A stretch of 16,274 nucleotides of DNA from Candidatus Moraniibacteriota bacterium (GTDB lineage: Bacteria; Patescibacteriota; Minisyncoccia; JAHIHE01; JAGLIN01): the NCBI GenBank assembly GCA_030641185.1, contig DAOWHY010000033.1, positions 1-16,274 on the forward strand, in the 5' to 3' direction. Below, piece by piece: positions 11,674 to 16,274 of this stretch. Within the stretch, counting starts at the first letter, position 1. The number at the start of each line of letters is the position of its first letter. The notes below the pieces were generated by a model. The model was not told the origin of the DNA, searched no databases, and saw only the letters and a list, made by a program, of their open reading frames with translations. The translations under genes and the position numbers were made by a program.

Positions 11674-12875
11674 ATCATTTCTGTCATTTGATAGATAGGC
11701 ATTAAGATAGCGGCGACTAAAATTCCAACTCCCCCGCCAAGAACAAATATTAAGATAGGCTCTATTAAAGCCATTAAACCATCAACGGCTATATTGACTT
11801 CTTTGGTATAAAAGTCAGAGATATCTTTTAAAACAACATCAAGTTTTCCTGTCTTTTCCCCTATTCTTATCATTCTCGGCACTAAAGGAGGAAGCTGATC
11901 GCTTCTTTCAAAAGCGTAAGCGACAGAACCGCCTATTTTTACTTCATCAATACTGCTATAAATTATCTTCTTATAAACTTCATTGCCCACAACATCTCCA
12001 GAAATTTTTAAAGCGCTGATTATAGAAACGCCGCTTTTAATCAACATAGAAAGATTTTTCGCAAAACGCGCTATATAGAATTTTTTAAATATGGAATTAA
12101 ATTTCGGAATTTTAAAGAGAAGTTTATCAAAATTTTCTTTACCTCCCTGAGTAGCCATATATTTTTTAATTCCATAAAACAAAAAAATCACTCCTATTAC
12201 CAATAAGAAAAAGTGATCTTTCATAAAATTACTTATCAGAACCACGACTTGTGTGGGCCAGGGAAGCTCTTGCTCATTTTCTTCAAAAATACTAGTTAAT
12301 TGCGGAACCACAAAAGCCATCATCACAGCTCCAACCACGGCAAATCCTCCAATAATAATACAAGGATACATCAAAGCATTCTTAACCTTGCTGTTCAAAA
12401 GATATTGTTTCTCAATATAATCGGCCAGATGTAAAAGTGATTCTTGCATCGTTCCGGATACTTCTCCTGATTTAATAATATTTACATAAAAATTTGAAAA
12501 TATATTCGGAAAACGAGACAAGGCAAATGAAAAAGAAGATCCATCATCAACCATATTGGCAATTACAAGTAATTGATCCCTAAAATAACCATTTTCTTCT
12601 TGATCGTGCTGAATTCTTAGCGCTTCCACTAAGGGAATTCCGGCCATAAGCAAAATAGACAGTTCCTTGGAAAACATTACTATTTTCTTAGAACTAACTC
12701 TATGCAAGAAAGAAAATAAATTGCCAAACGAGACGAGTTCTTTAACCTGCTTAATATAAACAATTATCAGTTTATGCCTTTGTAACAGCTCTATCGCTTT
12801 TTCTTTGTTGGCAGCGTCAACTTTTCCCGTTTGTTCTATTCCGCTTATTGTTATTGCCTTGTATTTAAATTTCAT
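11670..12875 (-). CDS. pilC: Type IV pilus inner-membrane platform protein PilC
   Basis: This 401-residue protein, of usual family length, has two T2SSF domains (about 66-190 and 268-391). The first carries FSKELSILLMAGIPLVEAL (68-86) and IIKSGEVSGTM (133-143). The second carries the matching FAKNLSMLIKSGVSIISAL (271-289) and IRIGEKTGKLDVVL. Three membrane helices are visible (about 170-192, 220-236 and 370-393, with the glycine-rich VLGGGVGILVAAILMPIYQM). PilC couples the cytoplasmic assembly and retraction ATPases to the pilin-extracting platform. The ATPase genes are not in the window. The N-terminal FKYKAITISGIEQTGKVDA segment is complete. Confidence 0.95.
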   Translation of the reverse strand: MKFKYKAITISGIEQTGKVDAANKEKAIELLQRHKLIIVYIKQVKELVSFGNLFSFLHRVSSKKIVMFSKELSILLMAGIPLVEALRIQHDQEENGYFRDQLLVIANMVDDGSSFSFALSRFPNIFSNFYVNIIKSGEVSGTMQESLLHLADYIEKQYLLNSKVKNALMYPCIIIGGFAVVGAVMMAFVVPQLTSIFEENEQELPWPTQVVVLISNFMKDHFFLLVIGVIFLFYGIKKYMATQGGKENFDKLLFKIPKFNSIFKKFYIARFAKNLSMLIKSGVSIISALKISGDVVGNEVYKKIIYSSIDEVKIGGSVAYAFERSDQLPPLVPRMIRIGEKTGKLDVVLKDISDFYTKEVNIAVDGLMALIEPILIFVLGGGVGILVAAILMPIYQMTEMM

Positions 12876-12948
12876 GCTTTTGTTTAATAAATATCACATC
12901 ACAAAACAGTGTCGAACAAGCAGAAATCCAGAATTTTGAATCTAACCG

Positions 12949-13272
12949 TTAACAGCTCTTTTCAAACGGATTTGTTTTTATTTCAGGATCTTTTTCTATT
13001 ATCAAATCGGGATTATATTTCATTTCTATAAATTGTTCGCTATTAATTAAATCGTTTATTTTTGTTTTCCTCATAATATTTTCGTATTCTTTGTAGGGAT
13101 TTCTGATTAACTCATCATAATTTTGCACATCTTCAACTACTACTTTCACATTCATTATATCTGTCAGCGCAACACATAAAAAAACAAAAAGCGCAAAAAA
13201 AGCGACGACAACTGTTGCCATACCTTTTTTTCTGTAAATCATTTTTTTAATTTCATTCTTTCCAAAATTCAT
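12949..13272 (-). CDS. Small single-helix membrane protein in the pilus locus, possibly an atypical pseudopilin
   Basis: The 107-residue product is not assigned to a family. A basic leader (MIYRKKG, ending at G17) is followed by one hydrophobic helix (18-36, MATVVVAFFALFVFLCVAL) and a charged C-terminal region ending in NPFEKSC. The leader plus helix resembles a prepilin signal of the kind seen in the PilX-like protein (KENG/QAALL), without the usual Glu, but the mature domain is unusually short. It has no lipobox, so it is not a typical PilP lipoprotein, although it occupies the position after pilO where PilP is often found. It starts 9 bp after the pilO stop, so it is co-transcribed. Either a specialised small subunit or a remnant of a longer minor pilin is possible. 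Confidence 0.6.
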   Translation of the reverse strand: MNFGKNEIKKMIYRKKGMATVVVAFFALFVFLCVALTDIMNVKVVVEDVQNYDELIRNPYKEYENIMRKTKINDLINSEQFIEMKYNPDLIIEKDPEIKTNPFEKSC

Positions 13273-13281
13273 AAATTTGCG

Positions 13282-13944
13282 CTACAAATAATAAAATGAA
13301 AGAGTAATGTCGTATTCCAAAACGATAGGGACATTTTCTATTTCAATGCCCTCTTCCATCCCTTCTTCTATTTTTGTTTCTGTTTCTGTTTTTACTATTT
13401 TTTCATCTTCTATCTCATTTTTTTTAATTTTTAACTTATTTAAATCAGTAAGAGGAATGCTTTTTTCAAGAGAATCAAGAAATAAAAAAAAGTTTGAAAA
13501 AACGCCTTTTGCGGAAAAATTTACCTCAACGGTTTTAAACACAGAATCGGATTCCGTAGATTCAGCAACAAGAAAATCATCAATTAAAATTCCATTGGCT
13601 CTTGCCGAATTATTAATATTGGCTAAGTGTTCTTCAAAATTATTTCTATCAGACAACAAGCTGCTTATTTTGTCTATATCTTTAGTTTTTACATCTTTAT
13701 ATTTTTCGTTAAAATTTTTTATCTTTTTAGCTGTGTTTTCTCTATAATTTATATTGTCTTTAATCAAGCCTATTTCAAGTTCCATAACTTTCATTTTCTT
13801 ATATTCTGGAAACGAAAAAACAAAAAATATTATCAGAGAAACGGCCAGCGAAACAAACAAAAAAACCATCTCTTTTGAAACTATTTTTTGGGAAGATTTG
13901 ACTTCACCGATATTATAACTTTCTAATTCGTCATCGTTTTTCAT
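13282..13944 (-). CDS. pilO: PilO-like type IV pilus alignment protein
   Basis: The 220 residues consist of a short cytoplasmic tail and one membrane helix (about 26-44). A coiled-coil-forming region follows (about 48-115, with YKKMKVMELEIGLIKDNINYREN at its start, given here as positions 48-70). The periplasmic alpha/beta domain contains FSNFFLFLDSLEKSIPLTDLNKL (about 149-171), the usual PilO landmark. A Glu-rich insertion (about 176-204) precedes the last strands and is not typical. PilO pairs with PilN to bridge PilM and the envelope part of the pilus machine. The gene follows pilN after 23 bp and has no PilP lipoprotein gene directly behind it. Confidence 0.85.
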   Translation of the reverse strand: MKNDDELESYNIGEVKSSQKIVSKEMVFLFVSLAVSLIIFFVFSFPEYKKMKVMELEIGLIKDNINYRENTAKKIKNFNEKYKDVKTKDIDKISSLLSDRNNFEEHLANINNSARANGILIDDFLVAESTESDSVFKTVEVNFSAKGVFSNFFLFLDSLEKSIPLTDLNKLKIKKNEIEDEKIVKTETETKIEEGMEEGIEIENVPIVLEYDITLSFYYL

Positions 13945-13967
13945 AAGCGTAGACTACAAATTAAGTT

Positions 13968-14543
13968 TCAAAAATCTTTATCATAAAAAAAAGAGCCCTG
14001 CTTTAACTTTAAATTTCCCTCAAAATCAATATATCCGTTATGCTTGTTAATTGAAACGCTTTTAATATCTACCTTTTCAAAAACATCATTTCTCTTAAAA
14101 ATATCTATTTGACTAACGAGAGACGCATAATCTTTGGCGACTCCGTAAAATTCAGAAATCAAAAAATCATCTTTACTAAAATCAATATCTAAAAAATCCA
14201 GATACACTCCATCCACTAAATTCTTTTGGAAGATATCTATAATTTTGGTAAAATACACACGCTCCGACAACAAAAAAATCGCATCATCAACATCGCTGTT
14301 GGCTAATAACAATTCTGTGTTTGAAAAGCTTTTTTTTATCTCTTCTTCCGCTACTTCAATTTTCTGATTCAAATCTCCAATTTCCTTTGTAGAATTTCTA
14401 TTCAAAAAATACAATCCCGCAAAAAATATAACAGAGATTGCCACCATCAAGACGGAAACGCCAGACACGATCCTATTTGACCATTTATGGTTTTCTGCGT
14501 CACTAAAACTATCGTTTTTTGGCAATAAATTTATTGATGACAT
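13968..14543 (-). CDS. pilN: PilN-like type IV pilus protein
   Basis: This 191-residue protein starts with the PilM-binding signature INLLP (residues 4-8) in a cytoplasmic tail. One membrane helix (about 25-47) and a coiled-coil segment (about 51-73) follow, then a periplasmic domain with FTKIIDIFQKNLVDGVYLDFLDID (about 99-122). This is the standard PilN layout. The partner PilM, expected upstream, is absent: the preceding gene instead encodes a secreted surface protein. The 22-bp and 23-bp gaps on each side imply one operon. Confidence 0.87.
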   Translation of the reverse strand: MSSINLLPKNDSFSDAENHKWSNRIVSGVSVLMVAISVIFFAGLYFLNRNSTKEIGDLNQKIEVAEEEIKKSFSNTELLLANSDVDDAIFLLSERVYFTKIIDIFQKNLVDGVYLDFLDIDFSKDDFLISEFYGVAKDYASLVSQIDIFKRNDVFEKVDIKSVSINKHNGYIDFEGNLKLKQGSFFYDKDF

Positions 14544-14565
14544 AAACTAAATGAAAATTTAAATT

Positions 14566-15945
14566 TTATGGATTTGCTTCGTTCCATTTCGGCAAATCTG
14601 CGCCGCCGACATCAATAGATTGGCTAACCATACAGCTATAACTATCCATACTGGTATCAGTTACTTTTAAATTGACTTCATATGTTTTTACTTCCGCGTA
14701 GGAATGAACGGTTGTTGGATCGCCTGGATCAGTGCTATCGTCAAGACTGGGTTCTAATGGATCTGCTACGTCATAGTCAAAATCCCACTCATACGATAAA
14801 ATAGAAAATCCGCCGTACGCCTGGGAAAGGCTGGGATCAAATGTAATTTCTTGAAATTGTGTAATGCCTACGGACGGGTCGTAACTAAACGCGGGAGTCG
14901 GATATTGATGGCTTATGCTTTTTAAATCATTAAAATTAGGAGTTAAAATATTTGATTCGGCGTTGTTGCTGTCCCACACTCTTAGTCTGTACCAGTATTC
15001 CTTGCTGTATTCTAAAACCCCCGCTGGAACTGTAAAAACATTTGAAGCGCTTAATACTTTTCCCGAATCACCGCCAACTACAGGAAGCGTAAAAGCCGCG
15101 TCTTTATATATTTCTACTTGATAAGCGCTTTGAAAATCCCCAATATCTATATCAGTATATCCCCAAAAAAATTGCGCTTGCGGATTTGCGCCAAGCAAAC
15201 ACACATCAACCATACTCTGACCGCCACTGGTTATAACGGGAGGATTATTCCTAAGATAAACTTTATAATCAGAAACACCGCAAGAAGCGTTATTATCACA
15301 ATTAAAACTAACCCAGCCAATGCCAGTATTGTTATTATCATCATTCCACGCCCAGTCAGAAAAATCATTATTAGAAAGATTTACCCCATCACTCCATGTC
15401 CCGTTCATTTTTAACCAACCGTCATCGCCAAGCGCCAAAATCTTTGCCCAGCCGTAAATATTATGATCGGTTGAATTATAACAAGCTGTACAGTTATCTC
15501 CTATATCGTCGCATGTTATTGGATCATCACAATTTACGCTAAAAGCAAAATTATCAGGCGGAACTTCCGGCACCGCGCTTTGCTGGAATCTAACCCAGCC
15601 GATACTACTTGACCAAGCATATCCTGAAAAATTGCCAGTCACCGAATCAACATTAACGCCATAATCAAAAGCAACATCCGTTGAATTATCGCCACCGCAT
15701 CCTAAAACCGTTGCGTCTGTATCAACAAAACCATTACTGTCAGTATCGCAATTACCGCTGTTAAAACTAATCCAATCAATATTTTCCGACCAGGCAAAAC
15801 CCAAAACATTATGTCCCGCGCCAGCTTGAGAAATTTTGATTTCTTTTTTTAGTTCATAAAAAACAACTGCGCTACCAACTAAAACAGCTGCTGAGACAAT
15901 AGCAAGACTTGTTTTCCAAATTTTCAATCTAAAAATTTCACGCAT
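14566..15945 (-). CDS. Secreted surface protein with four Trp-rich GYAW modules, Fn3-like and PKD domains
   Basis: The 459-residue product has a basic start and a signal peptide or anchor helix (about 12-31). Four copies of a short Trp-rich module follow: GFAWSENIDWISF (49-61), GYAWSSSIGWVRF (108-120), GWAKILALGDDGWLKM (165-180) and DWAWNDDNNNTGIGWVSF (197-214). A domain of Fn3 type lies at about 234-340 (WYRLRVWDSNNAESN) and a PKD domain at about 348-445 (YEWDFDYD, then VHSYAEVKTYEVNLKVTD). Several Cys occur in the Asp/Asn-rich spacers (CDTDSNGFVD is calcium-site-like). These features indicate an exported, surface-exposed protein, possibly an adhesin or pilus-associated factor. It is placed 22 bp ahead of pilN. 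The protein ends soon after the PKD domain (KWNEANP), with no sorting motif. The exact function is unknown. Confidence 0.8.
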   Translation of the reverse strand: MREIFRLKIWKTSLAIVSAAVLVGSAVVFYELKKEIKISQAGAGHNVLGFAWSENIDWISFNSGNCDTDSNGFVDTDATVLGCGGDNSTDVAFDYGVNVDSVTGNFSGYAWSSSIGWVRFQQSAVPEVPPDNFAFSVNCDDPITCDDIGDNCTACYNSTDHNIYGWAKILALGDDGWLKMNGTWSDGVNLSNNDFSDWAWNDDNNNTGIGWVSFNCDNNASCGVSDYKVYLRNNPPVITSGGQSMVDVCLLGANPQAQFFWGYTDIDIGDFQSAYQVEIYKDAAFTLPVVGGDSGKVLSASNVFTVPAGVLEYSKEYWYRLRVWDSNNAESNILTPNFNDLKSISHQYPTPAFSYDPSVGITQFQEITFDPSLSQAYGGFSILSYEWDFDYDVADPLEPSLDDSTDPGDPTTVHSYAEVKTYEVNLKVTDTSMDSYSCMVSQSIDVGGADLPKWNEANP

Positions 15946-15953
15946 AAATTTTT

Positions 15954-16274
15954 CTATTTTTTAAGTTGTTCTATTTCCAATTTTAATTCTTCAATCTGCG
16001 CCTGCTGTTCTTTGATAGCTTCAACCAATAAAGCCTCAACTCCAACTTTTTCCAGCATTAAATATCCATCATCATTTTCCCTTACCCACTCCGGTATAAC
16101 TTTTTGCGCATCTTGCGCGATAAATCCTCTTTGTAAACCTTCTCCGCGAGTTTGATCTTTCCATTCAAAACCAACTCCTTCTAACTGCAACACTTTATCT
16201 AAGGAACTCTCCAACGGCGCAATGTTTTCTTTAAGCCTGCGATCGGATAGATTTGACCAGACACCTGTAAAATT
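15954..16274 (-). CDS. C-terminal intramolecular chaperone (peptidase S74) domain of a large surface or fibre protein (partial)
   Basis: The frame is open to the window edge; the first visible codons read NFTGVWSNLSDRRLKENIAP. The SDRRLKENI block is the conserved start of the S74 domain, with the Ser acting in self-cleavage and the Lys and Arg conserved. Then come GFEWKD, RGFIAQDAQKVIPEWV and DGYLMLEKVGVEALLVEAIKE, and a terminal coiled coil (QQAQIEELKLEIEQLKK). S74 domains trimerise phage tail spikes, endosialidases and some bacterial surface proteins, and then remove themselves. The start is outside the window, so an internal TTG at 16212-16214 is not the true start. It is 8 bp ahead of the GYAW/PKD protein and so likely in one operon. 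Confidence 0.9.
   Translation of the reverse strand, partial: NFTGVWSNLSDRRLKENIAPLESSLDKVLQLEGVGFEWKDQTRGEGLQRGFIAQDAQKVIPEWVRENDDGYLMLEKVGVEALLVEAIKEQQAQIEELKLEIEQLKK

Overview
The window is AT-rich (roughly one third GC by eye) with short intergenic gaps and no Shine-Dalgarno-like GGAGG before any of the starts. It encodes a two-gene phenylalanyl-tRNA synthetase, a compact type IV pilus locus and Trp-rich 'GYAW' surface proteins. Many short palindromic repeats lie between the genes. Together this suggests a candidate-phyla-radiation (Patescibacteria, possibly Parcubacteria-like) bacterium. That placement is inference from gene style, not a phylogeny. The code is standard: TAA, TAG and TGA all end real genes.

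Layout, left to right. 1-2446 (minus strand): the N-terminal part of a CoA-disulfide-reductase/NADH-oxidase-like flavoprotein, an orphan nine-helix membrane protein and an ABC-2-type ATPase. 2502-3559: a PvuRts1I/AbaSI-like modification-dependent restriction endonuclease, alone between inverted copies of a dispersed palindromic repeat. 3587-7711 (minus strand): pheS and pheT, separated by a complete REP-associated tyrosine transposase (RAYT) bracketed by inverted REP-like repeats. 7732-8447: a RAYT-less copy of those repeats, a four-helix membrane protein and a large hairpin. 8448-9576 (plus strand): an initiator tRNA, a second CAT-anticodon tRNA, an HD-domain phosphohydrolase and tRNA-Asp, closed by a perfect 32-bp-arm hairpin. 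9598-16274 (minus strand): a pilus locus transcribed right to left in the order S74 chaperone-domain protein (partial), GYAW/PKD surface protein, PilN, PilO, a small membrane protein, PilC and four pseudopilin-like proteins. PilM, PilB and PilT are not in the window.

The most unusual content is the repeat landscape. At least three palindromic families are present. There is also a distinct class of degenerate 7- or 8-bp units repeated about four times (28-32 bp), alone or as inverted pairs, sitting at gene ends and beside tRNAs. One heptamer module forms an intergenic hairpin near 8315-8392. Near-identical copies lie in the same reading frame inside both pheT (5359-5388) and pheS (7471-7500), adding related peptides to two subunits of one essential enzyme. 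This resembles the in-frame palindromic elements known from Rickettsia, but with a different sequence and architecture.

Other points to check are the initiator tRNA, which appears to carry A1.A72, C33 and A29:U41, and the possible mobility of the restriction nuclease cassette.
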